Positions 19,545 to 29,148 of a stretch of 52,936 bases of DNA are shown one piece after another. Source of the DNA: Candidatus Kuenenia stuttgartensis (GTDB lineage Bacteria > Planctomycetota > Planctomycetia > Planctomycetales > Planctomycetaceae); the NCBI GenBank assembly GCA_945861975.1, contig CAMAXD010000005.1:1-52936 (forward strand), given 5' to 3'. The position numbers and the translations under genes are program-made. Each line of letters opens with the position of its first letter. The stretch's first letter is position 1. The notes under the pieces were generated by a model. The model made no database searches and was not told the origin of the DNA. It saw nothing but the letters and a program-made list of their open reading frames with translations.

Positions 19545-22500
19545 ATGTCAATTCATCGAATCCCTCTGACGAGTTCTGTTTTATTTGCACTCATGTTCAT
19601 TCTGAGTGGCTGCTCAACGGAAACAAAGCCTGTTGGAAAGCCGCCAGAGACCAGTCCCGATGGCAGCGGAGTTACAGAGAGCTCCTCTGCTTCCGAGATG
19701 ACGGTTGAGCAGGTTCAGAAAATTGTGCAGTTGCATAACCGCGGCGTGGGGCATCTTGAAAATCATGAGTGGGCTGATGCCGAAGCAGCACTCAGTGAGC
19801 TGCAAGCACTGTTGCCTGAGAGCGTTGACGCAGCTAACAATCTGGCGGTTTCTCGGACTCTGTCGTTGATCGATCGAAGCTCTCCGTACTCTCAATCGAA
19901 AGACCCGAAGGCCTATACAACAGCGGTCCAGAAAGCGAATGAGGCCCTTAAGTTGCTGGATGCTCTGGTGAAGACCGACGAGCAGAAAGCGGTTGCGGCA
20001 TTGATTGCTGGCAAGCAGGCTGCCTACGAAGACAGTTCAACGAATCCTCGGATTGCTGTAGCTCTCGAGCATTTGCGTCGCGCGATTACTCTTTCGGGAG
20101 ACCGTCCGCAAATGTGGTATGCCCTCGTGCTCGCGATGGAAGGCCATCGCGATTATTCGGACGCGCCGGAACTTATCAAGGCCTTGCAGAAAACCAGTGA
20201 ACTGGCTCCGGAGAATCTGGCTGTTGTTGGGAAGTTGATGGAGAAACAAGCTCTTGGACTAAACTCAAAGAACGCAGAGACGAAGCAGTTAGCCGCTACG
20301 ATTTCGACGACTCTGGAAAAAGTCGCTGTGTTGTTGCAGCCATTAAATTCAGCCATCAAGCAACAGCGGCGAGTCGACCTTGTTGAGACAATTCGAAAAG
20401 CGCTCGCGGGGCCGGGCAAGGATAATCCAGCGGTACTGCTGGGGCCGGCCATGATGACCAAGAATCTGATGTTACCGGAACTGGCGACTCAGATCGACCA
20501 GCGTCGTATCGATCTGAATCTGCTGGAGTATCTGATAGTCGATCTGCCCGGCCGATTGCCGTTGATAGATGATGTTCGGGCGGCTGTTTTTCCTCCGGCA
20601 GAGCCTACTGTGCTGAAAGAGTTCACGCCTGGAAGCGGACTTCCGGAGATTACGGGAGTGACGCAGGTGCAGTTGCAGGACATGAATCTGGATGGAGCCG
20701 ATGACCTGATCCTTGTTCAGGACGGTCGGATTCAAATTTATTCGCGCGGCCTTGATGTTTCCGCGCCGTGGACATTGTTGATGGAATCTCCGCAGGAGGC
20801 AGGGACCTTCAGCAACTTTCTCCTTGCTGACATCGACCGCGATTTTGACCGTGCTTTGTCAGACATCAAGAATCCTGTGAAGTTGCGTGACAGGGATGGA
20901 GATCAGAAGATTGTCAAAGATGGCAGCGGAAAGAATCGCTGGTTTGATACGGACCTGGATGTTGTGGCCTGGGGCGAAGCGGGTGTGGCAATCCTGAAGA
21001 ACGAGTCTTCAGAAGCGGGGGGCCGGAGTCTGACCGTACTTCCGCAGGCGGCAGCAGTCACGGCCGTTAATGATGCCGACGCGGCGGATCTGGAATCTGA
21101 CGGAGATCTTGATTTGATCTTCGCGACATCAGCCGGAATGACACTCTGGAAGAATATCGACGGCAAGACGTTTGAGCCGATCACTGATGGGGTCACGCTG
21201 CCGACTTATCCGATTGCAGCCGTTTCGATCGGTGACTGGAACCGTGACATGGCCATGGATGTCATCGGCGTGAGTGCAGATGGTAAAGCGGGATGGCTTC
21301 AGAACCTGCTTCATTCTCGCTTCCGATGGCTCGATGGTTTGCCATGTCCAACAGGCGCGGAAGACGTTCTCATTGACGATTTCAACAGCGACAGCCGCTG
21401 GGATTTGCTGATCGCAGGGTCCTCCGGTACAAGCTTAATCGCCCCGAAGAACAACGAGTTGCTTACAGACTCGACAGCTGTTTCGTTGGCAACAAGTCGC
21501 GGTATGTCTCTGCATCGCGCGGATTTTGATAACGATGGTCGTTCTGATCTCGTGTCGGCGGGTCCTGCCGGATTGACCCTGCTGCGCGGTACCAATGATG
21601 GTAAGGCGGAAGATCTGACGAAGTTATTCCCAACCGGTACAAAAGCCATACGTGTGGCGTCGTCTGACATGGACGATGATGGAGATCTGGATCTGATCCT
21701 CGTTTCCGATGACGGAAAATTGCAGCAGCTGACAAACAACGGCGGCAATGAAAATGAGTGGGCCGAGGTTGTCGTTCGTGCTGTTGGTGACGATCCACAG
21801 TTTCCCTCAAATCGAGTCAACATGCATGCGCGCGGCTCAGTCATTGAACTGCGTGCCGGGGCCGCCTATCAGGCTCACGTCATCACTGCTCCCAAGCTGC
21901 ATCTCGGTTTGGGGAAGGCCAAAGAGATCGATACAATTCGTGTCATTCTGACGGACGGTGTTCCACAGAACATTACGAATACGTCGCTGCTGCGTGCTCG
22001 TCTGGGAATTCTGTCGCCACAGATTCTGAATGGGTCCTGCCCATATATTTACACGTGGAATGGCGAACGATTTGAGTTCTTCAGTGATTGTTTGTGGGCT
22101 GCTCCGATCGGGCTGATTCAGGCGACTGGCGACATGGCACCGACTCGCGAGTGGGAGTACCTGATGATTCCCGGCGAACAATTGAAGCCGCGAGATGGTC
22201 GTTATGTATTGCAGTTAACGGAAGAGCTTTGGGAGGCTGCTTACTTCGATGAAGTAAAGTTGATGGCTGTCGATCATCCCGCGGATGTTTCAATCTTCAC
22301 CAACGAAAAAGTCGGCTCTCCGGAGATGGCGGCTCACCGAATTCATACAGTACAGAATGCACGTCTGCCGGTTTCGGCTGTTGACGAAACCGGACGAGAT
22401 CTCCTGCCCGGATTGAAGTCTCTCGATCAGGATTATGTGCAGCCGTTCAAAGGTCGAATTCTGCAGGGACTCACCGATGAATGGACCATGGAATTTGATC

Positions 22501-23354
22501 TGGGACCGCTCGCTGCGTCAGACGGAAGTCGTCCGAAGAATATTCGACTGGTGATGATTGGCTGGGTGTTTCCAACGAATACCTCGATCAATCAGGCGAT
22601 CGTTCAGAACCCGGAGCTTGAACCACCGGCACCGCCGTCGCTGGAAGTGATTGATTCCAATGGTGAGTGGAAAACGGTTCGGCCATTCATCGGCTTCCCG
22701 AGCGGTAAGACGAAAGCCATGGTTGTTGATCTGACAGACGCATTTCTGACCACTGATTATCGTTTGCGGATTCGGTCGAGTATGGAGCTCTACTGGGATC
22801 AGGTGTTCTTTACCGTGGATGAAGAGGATGCCGAAACGCAGTCACAGGACTGTTCTTTGGCAGCGGCTGATTTGCACTATCGAGGTTTTTCTCGCCGTAC
22901 CTACGCTGACAACGCGCTCTTCCGCGATGGACACGCGCCGGAGGGATACGATTATGATTCCGTCACAACGGTGCCTCGATGGAATGAAATGCTGGGCCGA
23001 TTCACACGGTATGGTGAAGTGTTGCCGTTGCTGGGTCATCAGGACGATCAAATGGTCGTTATGGGGCCCGGTGATGAGTTAAGCGTGGAATTTGTCGTGC
23101 CTGATAAAGAGATACCGGCGGGATGGAAAAGAGATTTTGTGCTCTACAACGTGGGCTGGGATAAGGACGCCGACCTGAGTACGGTTTATGGACAATCATC
23201 GGAGCCCTATCCGTTCAAAGCGATGACTCGCTATCCGTTGGCACCGGATGAAAGCCAGCCGTCTTCGCCCGAATATCTCAGATATCTGGAAGAGTATCAG
23301 ACTCGCGAGTATCAGCGTTTCGAGTTTCGCGATCTGATTCGTGATGGACTTTAG
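19545..23354 (+). CDS. Large FG-GAP/UnbV-like lipoprotein with N-terminal TPR
   Basis: A 1269-residue protein. The signal peptide ends in a lipobox, ILSGC, making C23 the lipidated residue. A TPR-like helical segment follows (HNRGVGHLENHEWADAEAAL, about residues 65-110). Residues about 378-735 contain at least five FG-GAP/VCBS-type calcium loops (DMNLDGADDLILV, ESDGDLDLIF, DFNSDSRWDLLI, DFDNDGRSDLVS, DMDDDGDLDLIL), expected to form an integrin-alpha-like propeller. The ASPIC/UnbV-type motif (ARGSVIELRAG, then LHLGLGKAKEIDTIRV) comes at about 760-815. The last 450 residues are a beta-rich C-terminal region typical of planctomycete homologues and of unknown function. It is presumably anchored in the envelope. 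The gene lies 81 bp after the EF-hand gene in the same direction. Confidence 0.8.
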   Translation: MSIHRIPLTSSVLFALMFILSGCSTETKPVGKPPETSPDGSGVTESSSASEMTVEQVQKIVQLHNRGVGHLENHEWADAEAALSELQALLPESVDAANNLAVSRTLSLIDRSSPYSQSKDPKAYTTAVQKANEALKLLDALVKTDEQKAVAALIAGKQAAYEDSSTNPRIAVALEHLRRAITLSGDRPQMWYALVLAMEGHRDYSDAPELIKALQKTSELAPENLAVVGKLMEKQALGLNSKNAETKQLAATISTTLEKVAVLLQPLNSAIKQQRRVDLVETIRKALAGPGKDNPAVLLGPAMMTKNLMLPELATQIDQRRIDLNLLEYLIVDLPGRLPLIDDVRAAVFPPAEPTVLKEFTPGSGLPEITGVTQVQLQDMNLDGADDLILVQDGRIQIYSRGLDVSAPWTLLMESPQEAGTFSNFLLADIDRDFDRALSDIKNPVKLRDRDGDQKIVKDGSGKNRWFDTDLDVVAWGEAGVAILKNESSEAGGRSLTVLPQAAAVTAVNDADAADLESDGDLDLIFATSAGMTLWKNIDGKTFEPITDGVTLPTYPIAAVSIGDWNRDMAMDVIGVSADGKAGWLQNLLHSRFRWLDGLPCPTGAEDVLIDDFNSDSRWDLLIAGSSGTSLIAPKNNELLTDSTAVSLATSRGMSLHRADFDNDGRSDLVSAGPAGLTLLRGTNDGKAEDLTKLFPTGTKAIRVASSDMDDDGDLDLILVSDDGKLQQLTNNGGNENEWAEVVVRAVGDDPQFPSNRVNMHARGSVIELRAGAAYQAHVITAPKLHLGLGKAKEIDTIRVILTDGVPQNITNTSLLRARLGILSPQILNGSCPYIYTWNGERFEFFSDCLWAAPIGLIQATGDMAPTREWEYLMIPGEQLKPRDGRYVLQLTEELWEAAYFDEVKLMAVDHPADVSIFTNEKVGSPEMAAHRIHTVQNARLPVSAVDETGRDLLPGLKSLDQDYVQPFKGRILQGLTDEWTMEFDLGPLAASDGSRPKNIRLVMIGWVFPTNTSINQAIVQNPELEPPAPPSLEVIDSNGEWKTVRPFIGFPSGKTKAMVVDLTDAFLTTDYRLRIRSSMELYWDQVFFTVDEEDAETQSQDCSLAAADLHYRGFSRRTYADNALFRDGHAPEGYDYDSVTTVPRWNEMLGRFTRYGEVLPLLGHQDDQMVVMGPGDELSVEFVVPDKEIPAGWKRDFVLYNVGWDKDADLSTVYGQSSEPYPFKAMTRYPLAPDESQPSSPEYLRYLEEYQTREYQRFEFRDLIRDGL

Positions 23355-23420
23355 TCTTGGCGAAAGATCCTCGTTGGCGGTGATTCTTGCAGGTTGTTGA
23401 TTTCGTGATGGATTCAACTT

Positions 23421-23452
23421 ACGCGTTTAACGGCGAGCCGCAGGCGTAGGCG
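23421..23452. repeat. Dispersed-type intergenic repeat (GCGAGCCGCAGGCG core)
   Basis: The GC-rich core CGGCGAGCCGCAGGCGTAGG (23431-23450), with flanking bases, lies in the 175-bp gap before the TPR-like gene. It resembles, from memory, short intergenic repeats that recur in planctomycete genomes. Only one copy is in this window, so the repeat status is inferred and not shown here. Confidence 0.35.
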
Positions 23453-23529
23453 AAATTGGGCAAGAGTGGCGACGGTGCGACGTTAAGGGATTAAGTCAAT
23501 AGGCCGCTTGTATAACGAGGCGACTGGAT

Positions 23530-24594
23530 ATGTCAGCAGATCAATCAATGAAGAGAGCCGGATTAACAACGGCTTTCATCTGTCGTTGGTTGCATCATCT
23601 GTCGATTTGTATTCTCCTCGTGATGTCCCATTATGACTCTCTCTCCGCGGATGAAACATCCCGATTGCCACTGGTCACAGATGACCGCGTGGTTGTTCGC
23701 TCAGAGGGCGGCTATCGCACAAAGACAATTTCCTGTGTCATTGAAGATATTATCGGACAGACCATCATCGTTCGTCGCTCGGGCAGCACGGTGAATGTGA
23801 TTCGCCTGCAGGAAGTTGTTTCGGTGCAGTTCCGAAAGTCAGAAGAGTTCAATGAAGGCCTGAAGAAGCTTCGATCGCGTGACTGGAAGACGGCACTGAC
23901 ATCGCTTCAAACTGCGGTCACGACAGAGAACCGAAACTGGGCTCGTCGAGAAATCAATGCCCACCTGGCTCAGGCTTATCGCGCGCTGGGGGAGTTCGAA
24001 GGATGTCTGGCGACTGTTGAGAAAATTGTTCAGGATGATCCTGATACGCGACATGTTGTCGAGCTGCCGCTGGTGTGGGATGAGCGATTGCCTGTGGAGA
24101 GTCGAATCCAATTGGCCGCCGCCGATCTGAAATCTCCGTCTGAGGTTCGGCGGCTTGCGGCTGCTTCCGCGTTGTTGCAGGAATCGAGTCAGGAAGCGGC
24201 TGCGGTAGCGGCACTTAAGGAACTTGAGAAGTCGGCGACCGGTGTTTTTCTGGAGCTTGTGAGGGCTCAGCTCTGGCGTCTGCGTTTGTTGCATCCTGAG
24301 CAACTGCGGGAGGCGGAAGTGGAAAGCTGGAGCCAACATGTACGGGAACTCGACCGTCGGACTCGATCGGGCCCGGAGTTCATCATCGGGCGAGCATTGC
24401 TGGCGACTCATGATTATGACAACGCCGCAACAAGTTTGCTCTGGATGCCCCTGCTGGAACCGCTTGATCCACCGACGACAAATGCCAGTCTTGAGGACGC
24501 GATCACAGCGTTGGAATTATCTGGACGAGACTCAGAGGCCGAGAGGCTCCGCCAGGAATATCGGCTGGGAGAATCCATGGATGAACGAAATTAA
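23530..24594 (+). CDS. Exported TPR-like protein of unknown function
   Basis: A 354-residue protein from the ATG at 23530. An N-terminal hydrophobic segment (LSICILLVMSHY) after an Arg/Lys-containing head looks like a signal peptide. The next part (VVVRSEGGYRTKTISCVIEDI...VIRLQEVVSVQF, about residues 50-105) is a small beta domain of the kind seen in planctomycete proteins that store a gene-specific SH3/OB-like fold. From about residue 110 the protein is helical and TPR-like (LKKLRSRDWKTALTSLQTAV, then INAHLAQAYRALGEFEGCLATVEK). I recognise no enzyme motif. The same direction and proximity suggest that it may work with the two exported proteins upstream, but there is no direct evidence. Confidence 0.6.
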   Translation: MSADQSMKRAGLTTAFICRWLHHLSICILLVMSHYDSLSADETSRLPLVTDDRVVVRSEGGYRTKTISCVIEDIIGQTIIVRRSGSTVNVIRLQEVVSVQFRKSEEFNEGLKKLRSRDWKTALTSLQTAVTTENRNWARREINAHLAQAYRALGEFEGCLATVEKIVQDDPDTRHVVELPLVWDERLPVESRIQLAAADLKSPSEVRRLAAASALLQESSQEAAAVAALKELEKSATGVFLELVRAQLWRLRLLHPEQLREAEVESWSQHVRELDRRTRSGPEFIIGRALLATHDYDNAATSLLWMPLLEPLDPPTTNASLEDAITALELSGRDSEAERLRQEYRLGESMDERN

Positions 24595-24722
24595 CTCTGA
24601 ACTCTGCGAAGCAGTTATTCCGCCCGCGACCACACTTGAGGCAATGGTCTAAAGGAAGTATCCCGCGAACAATCGGCCTCTATTCGTATCGCGCAGAAAT
24701 AATCGGCCGCTTAATAATGAAC

Positions 24723-25568
24723 TCAAAACAAGCCGAACCACTTTTTCCTGCGGCCTGTGTTCGTTCGCTTGAGGTCGACAACTTCCTGGATGTTGTGTCT
24801 TGAAAACAAAGCCAGAAGTTTGTCGAGACCAAAGTCGAGTTTGTAGGCCGTCTCTTCCGGGTACAGCGGAACGACTGAGTAGAAATGTATGCTCTGTTCG
24901 TTGTCGAGTGGCAACGTATGAAAGTCATCACCAAAGTTGAGTGGTGGCAGAACGAGCGCGCAGGAAAACGCGGTGTTCTCTGCGTAACGTTCGGCCGGAT
25001 CTCCATTTGGCACTGTGTGGCCGGAACCCAGCCAGGTGTCGTACTCATGGGGAAGTCTGGCAAGTACCTTCAGAAGTCGAACGGGCCAGTAGTTTTCTTC
25101 GTCAGCGAAAGCTTCCTGAGAGATCTTCCATGTCTTTGGTAACTGGATCAGCAATTCTGCAAATCGCAAATCCTGGCAGACGTCCGGAACGGTCATTGGC
25201 CGATCACTCATACCACTGGTGACCAGAGTATGCCACGGTCGCTCCTGAGATGGTTTCACCCAGTGACTATCGCTGTGGCCAAGGTCCGAGAGGATCTCGT
25301 GAAAGACCATATTCACCGGTCCGATATGCTTTTCGATATGAGCCGAAATGGCTTCGAGATGCACCTCATTCCCCGGTGCCAGTTCGAATTCACGAGTCCT
25401 CGGTTCGTGACGCAGAAGGTCTGTGCCGTGTCGCGATTTTGGGGGTTCATCGAGCGGTGGAATGAGCAGGATCGTTCCACACTCTTTGCATTTGACACTT
25501 TTTCCGGCGCGGTTATCGGGAACCCGATAGCGTTTTTCGCACTCTTCGCAGCGGACGATGATCGTCAT
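24723..25568 (-). CDS. Zinc-ribbon plus Suppressor-of-fused (SUFU)-like domain protein
   Basis: A 281-residue cytoplasmic protein. The ATG at 25568 is preceded by GGAG with 6-nt spacing, which favours it over the ATG at 25580 and the GTG/TTG starts further out. The N-terminus has a zinc-ribbon-like module with two CxxC pairs (C7/C10 and C27/C30, in VRCEECEKRYRVPDNRAGK...CKECGT), the form common in planctomycete proteins. Residues about 75-250 match the SUFU domain: SHWVKPSQERPWHTLVTSGMSDRPM, then RFAELLIQLPKTW, with a late SIHFYSVVPLYPEE. Bacterial SUFU proteins are often immunity or toxin-neutralising proteins, and SUFU in animals regulates Hedgehog signalling; the role here is unknown. It ends in a Lys/Arg/Trp tail, RRKKWFGLF. 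Confidence 0.75.
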   Translation of the reverse strand: MTIIVRCEECEKRYRVPDNRAGKSVKCKECGTILLIPPLDEPPKSRHGTDLLRHEPRTREFELAPGNEVHLEAISAHIEKHIGPVNMVFHEILSDLGHSDSHWVKPSQERPWHTLVTSGMSDRPMTVPDVCQDLRFAELLIQLPKTWKISQEAFADEENYWPVRLLKVLARLPHEYDTWLGSGHTVPNGDPAERYAENTAFSCALVLPPLNFGDDFHTLPLDNEQSIHFYSVVPLYPEETAYKLDFGLDKLLALFSRHNIQEVVDLKRTNTGRRKKWFGLF

Positions 25569-25734
25569 GGTGGACTCCATGAAGTCCGGAGGCTTCAAAT
25601 GGCGGGCCAGGGTGAGTAAACAAACGAATTGCACCTGCTGTAGGATGTGCTGATCTGTGCCACTCTGCTGGCCAGCATCGCCAGTAGTTTACGTTGAGGA
25701 TGATCCTTTTTGTTGAGCGGACAGACAAGCGACT

Positions 25735-27387
25735 TTATGTTTGCTCGGCCAAAGATTTTTGGTGATGTTCATGCACCGTTCGAGCCATTGCGTTGCTGAT
25801 TTCTTCCTCATCGCCCAGCACGATGTCAGCCCCCGCTTCAAGGAATTCGGACATGTAAAGCTGGTAACGCGATCGAACAATCTTGGTTGCCTGCGGAGTC
25901 AGTGTTCGAATCAGGTTCAACACGGCCAGCGCATCGCCGCGTGAGGGCAATGTGATCACGACAACTCGCACGTGTTCCAGATGCAGATGCTCCAGCACCT
26001 CTGCATTTCCAGCATCGCCGATTACGGCTCGAAAACCGAGAGCTTCTGCAGCCGCAATTCCTGTCGAACTCAGGTCGACCACAAGGACACGATCTCGAAT
26101 GTCCTGCAGCCCTCTGACCGCACCACGACCGGCCGGGCCGAAACCGATGATCAGAACTTCGCACGGCGAATGTCCGTCGGAGTGTTCCGGTTCCTGAGTT
26201 GCCGTGGATCCGCGTCGTCGATTCAGCCAGGCCGAAATCTTTGGAGCCAAACTGATCAACCAGGGAGTCACAATCAATGTCACAATCGAAGCGGACACGA
26301 TCGCTGAATACTGCGTTGCCGACAGGATACCGCCGGTACGCGCTTCGCTGCCGAGAACGAAAGCGAATTCTCCCACCTGGCAGAGGCACAACCCTGTCGA
26401 CAACGACACACCCGAGCTCTGGCCGAACAAGCGAAACAAACCCCAGATAATGATGGCCTTACCAACCAGGATCACGGCCGCCAGCGACAATACCGTGGGC
26501 AGGTTCTTGAACATCCAGACGGGATCCGCAATCATCCCCACGGCACCAAAGAACAACGTCAACAACACGATTCGAAGAGAAGAAATATCGGCTCGAACCT
26601 GAACCGCGAACTTTGAATTTCCCAGAAACATACCAGCGACGAAGGCCCCAAGTGCTGGCGACAGTTTCGCCGCATGAGCAGCCCAGGTGGCTCCCAGCCC
26701 GATGATGATGCTGAGCAGAACAGTGAGTTCTCGATTTCGTGCGAACGACGCCGACTGGAGTGCACGCACGGCGACGTAGTTCATCAGAAAATACAAGCTG
26801 CCAATGATGACAAACGCCGCCAGAAGAATGCTGAAGACTCGAGACACAATAGCCGCTGGTTCTCCTCCTTCAGCCAGCAATGGAATCAGGATTGCCAATG
26901 GCACAACGGCCATATCCTGAACCAGCAACACCGCCAGTGAGTTGCGTCCGGAATGTGAATCCATTTCCCCGCGGTCCACGAGCACTCGCAGAACCGCAGC
27001 AGTACTGCTCAGGCAGATCATCGCTCCAATAGCGACGGATGTTGTTAATGGCAGCCCCCACAGCCGACATGCCAACGCTCCCAAAATCAACGTCGTTACA
27101 ACCTGTGCGGCGCCGCAGAGCAGGGTGGACTTGCCCAAACCAATGACTCGCTTCCACGAGAACTCCAGGCCAAGACTAAACAGGAGCAGGGCAACGCCCA
27201 GTTCGGCGATCGATTCAATTTGCTGCTCAGCTTTGACGATCGCAAAACTTCCTGGGCCCCCCATGACCATACCAGCCAGGAGATATCCGACCAGCGGACT
27301 TTGCTTCAGCGCGGACATCAGGCTTCCGGCCAGCAAACATGCCAGTAACAGCAGAATGATCTGCAACAGCATGTTCCACGAATCCAT
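25735..27387 (-). CDS. KefB-type monovalent cation:proton antiporter (CPA2) with TrkA-N domain
   Basis: A 550-residue membrane protein. About twelve hydrophobic segments (residues 5-385) form a Na_H_Exchanger domain. They include the family motif GVALLLFSLGLEF near residue 65, and later LVQDMAVVPLAIL and PALGAFVAGMFLG. The C-terminal cytosolic part (from about residue 408) opens with the Rossmann motif VLIIGFGPAGRGA and VLVVDLSS, and continues as a TrkA-N/RCK regulatory domain ending in GDEEEISNAMARTVHEH. KefB/KefC-like proteins exchange K+ or Na+ for H+ and respond to NAD(H) or glutathione adducts; which ion is used here is not visible. The gene is transcribed alone and starts at the ATG at 27387. 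It is a distinct CPA2 transporter and not the KefC/YcfD type. Confidence 0.87.
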   Translation of the reverse strand: MDSWNMLLQIILLLLACLLAGSLMSALKQSPLVGYLLAGMVMGGPGSFAIVKAEQQIESIAELGVALLLFSLGLEFSWKRVIGLGKSTLLCGAAQVVTTLILGALACRLWGLPLTTSVAIGAMICLSSTAAVLRVLVDRGEMDSHSGRNSLAVLLVQDMAVVPLAILIPLLAEGGEPAAIVSRVFSILLAAFVIIGSLYFLMNYVAVRALQSASFARNRELTVLLSIIIGLGATWAAHAAKLSPALGAFVAGMFLGNSKFAVQVRADISSLRIVLLTLFFGAVGMIADPVWMFKNLPTVLSLAAVILVGKAIIIWGLFRLFGQSSGVSLSTGLCLCQVGEFAFVLGSEARTGGILSATQYSAIVSASIVTLIVTPWLISLAPKISAWLNRRRGSTATQEPEHSDGHSPCEVLIIGFGPAGRGAVRGLQDIRDRVLVVDLSSTGIAAAEALGFRAVIGDAGNAEVLEHLHLEHVRVVVITLPSRGDALAVLNLIRTLTPQATKIVRSRYQLYMSEFLEAGADIVLGDEEEISNAMARTVHEHHQKSLAEQT

Positions 27388-27573
27388 GTTTCTACCTTTC
27401 CGATTGTTTCCGCATCAACGATCGCAGTGTCATTCTAGTCGAGCGGCCGATATTCTGGTGCGGTTGGTTACTGTTTTTCTGGCCTTCCTGTGCTGTCGAT
27501 AAACCTTCGAATGATGACAGCCAGCCGACGCTCATGCAGAAAAAAGGATGGTCAGGTGCTGATTTCGTCAACC

Positions 27574-28911
27574 ATGCTCTTCAGATCGAAAGTACCGTTG
27601 GCTTGCTGGATTCTTGCGATGATCAGTTGTCTTCTTGCGATTATCAGTGGAGTGGCTTCCGCCGATGGACTCGAGAAGCTCAAGGCCGAACGACTGGAAG
27701 CGGTGCGGGTCAGCGTCGATGCGATTCGCAAGCAACGCGTCGACTTTCCTCGAACGGACGGTTATCAGGAGCATCGAGCCAACTTGCATGTTCATTCACA
27801 CTGGTCACATGACAGTGTGGGCACGATTGAGGAGATCGTTGCGGCGGCGAAGCAGACAGGCACCAGCGTCGTGATGTTCACCGAGCACCCCGCTGATCAC
27901 TATGACTTTTTTGTCGATGGGCACCGAGGTGTCCGTGACGGCGTGCTGCTGATTCCCGGCGCAGAAATGCAGGGGTTTCTGGCTTATCCAACAATCAGCC
28001 TGCGTGGTGTGACGCCAAAGTCGCCGCAGGAACTTTCCGATTTGATCCTTGGCAGAGACGGACAGGCGTTTGTGTCTCATCCGGAAGAACGCATGGACTG
28101 GGAGATTCAGGGCGTGACCGGCATGGCGATTTACAATACTCATGCCGACTTCAAAGATGAAAAGAGCATGATTTCCGCGATGAAGAATCCGTTTCGGATG
28201 ATTCAGCTTTCAGAACTGATTCGCAAGTATCCTCAGGAGTGCTTTGCTGCCCTGCAGAACTATCCGGCGGACTACCTGAAACGCTGGGACGAGCTGTGTC
28301 TTAAAGCTCCGCACACAGGTGTTTCAGCCAACGACGCACATCAGAATGTTGGTTTTGTGATTCGATGGACCGAAGGTGAGAAAGGACAGCTGGAAGATGC
28401 GTTGGGAGAAAAGCTGATTGAAATGGATCTTGCTTTTCTGCCTGACAGCGAGAAACTTCGGAAGGACAAAAATCCGGGTGATCTCATCTTCAGCATGTAT
28501 CTCGATCGCTACGAAAACAGCCTTCGACATGTTGCAACTCATCTTTTGCTTAAAGAGCAGTCGGAACAATCTGTTCGCGAGTGTCTGGAGGCTGGTCGAG
28601 CCTTCGTGGCGTTCGACTGGATGGCTGATGCAACCGGCTTCGATTTCTACGGAGAATCAACTGCGGGGCGACATGAGATGGGGAGTGAGATTGTCATCGC
28701 AAAACCTCTCAACTTTCACGCCGCCGCGCCGTTGCCAGTCCATTGGAAACTGTTTCGAAATGGAGTTGTGATGGCAGAATCAAATGGACGCGAAGCAACG
28801 TTTGCTGCAGATTCGGATGGCGTCTATCGATGTGAAGCATGGCTTGAGATTGCAGGAGAGCCGATGCTCTGGATTCTGTCCAATCCCATTTACGTTCGCC
28901 CTGAAATGTAG
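27574..28911 (+). CDS. Exported PHP-domain metal-dependent phosphoesterase-like protein
   Basis: A 445-residue protein. I start at the ATG at 27574, which gives MLFRSKVPLACWILAMISC and a signal peptide ending near VASADG; an extension to 27490 adds a Lys/Arg-rich stretch without obvious function. The PHP fold is shown by NLHVHSHWSHDS (about residues 70-81, HxH metal ligands), MFTEHPADHYDFF, SHPEER and the late VSANDAHQNVG, i.e. the usual His/Asp/Glu ligands of a trinuclear metal site. PHP proteins hydrolyse phosphoesters; exported members of this kind are common in planctomycetes and their substrate is unknown. A C-terminal beta segment (about 380-445) follows, with NPIYVRPEM at the end. Confidence 0.8.
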   Translation: MLFRSKVPLACWILAMISCLLAIISGVASADGLEKLKAERLEAVRVSVDAIRKQRVDFPRTDGYQEHRANLHVHSHWSHDSVGTIEEIVAAAKQTGTSVVMFTEHPADHYDFFVDGHRGVRDGVLLIPGAEMQGFLAYPTISLRGVTPKSPQELSDLILGRDGQAFVSHPEERMDWEIQGVTGMAIYNTHADFKDEKSMISAMKNPFRMIQLSELIRKYPQECFAALQNYPADYLKRWDELCLKAPHTGVSANDAHQNVGFVIRWTEGEKGQLEDALGEKLIEMDLAFLPDSEKLRKDKNPGDLIFSMYLDRYENSLRHVATHLLLKEQSEQSVRECLEAGRAFVAFDWMADATGFDFYGESTAGRHEMGSEIVIAKPLNFHAAAPLPVHWKLFRNGVVMAESNGREATFAADSDGVYRCEAWLEIAGEPMLWILSNPIYVRPEM

Positions 28912-28912
28912 C

Positions 28913-28931
28913 CATCTTGCTCCGCAAGATG
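28913..28931 (+). terminator. Hairpin immediately after the PHP-domain gene
   Basis: CATCTTGC (28913-28920) and GCAAGATG (28924-28931) form a perfect 8-bp stem with a 3-nt loop, starting 2 bp after the stop codon. No T-run follows, so if it ends transcription it does so without a classical uridine tract. Confidence 0.45.
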
Positions 28932-29050
28932 AGCCTTGTTGGGCGCACAGTGTCGTGCCAAAATCGCTGGTCAACCAGCGAAAGTTGACGCGACGGTCTA
29001 CCTTGGATTGCACGCTCAGTGGCTCAGCATCGAGAACCCCTGTAAGGCCT

Positions 29051-29070
29051 CGTCTCGACGGAGCGAGACG
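29051..29070. repeat. Inverted repeat, 7-bp arms (CGTCTCG/CGAGACG)
   Basis: CGTCTCG (29051-29057), a 6-nt loop and CGAGACG (29064-29070) lie in the convergent gap between the PHP-domain gene and algH. Sequences with this core are familiar from planctomycete intergenic regions. It lies downstream of both genes and could be a shared end signal or a dispersed repeat. Confidence 0.45.
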
Positions 29071-29148
29071 GCTACGTTAAATCGCGAAGGAATTGCTCGG
29101 CAGAATTTACCGGGCGTTGCTTGGGAGCGACCATCGTCACGACCATCG

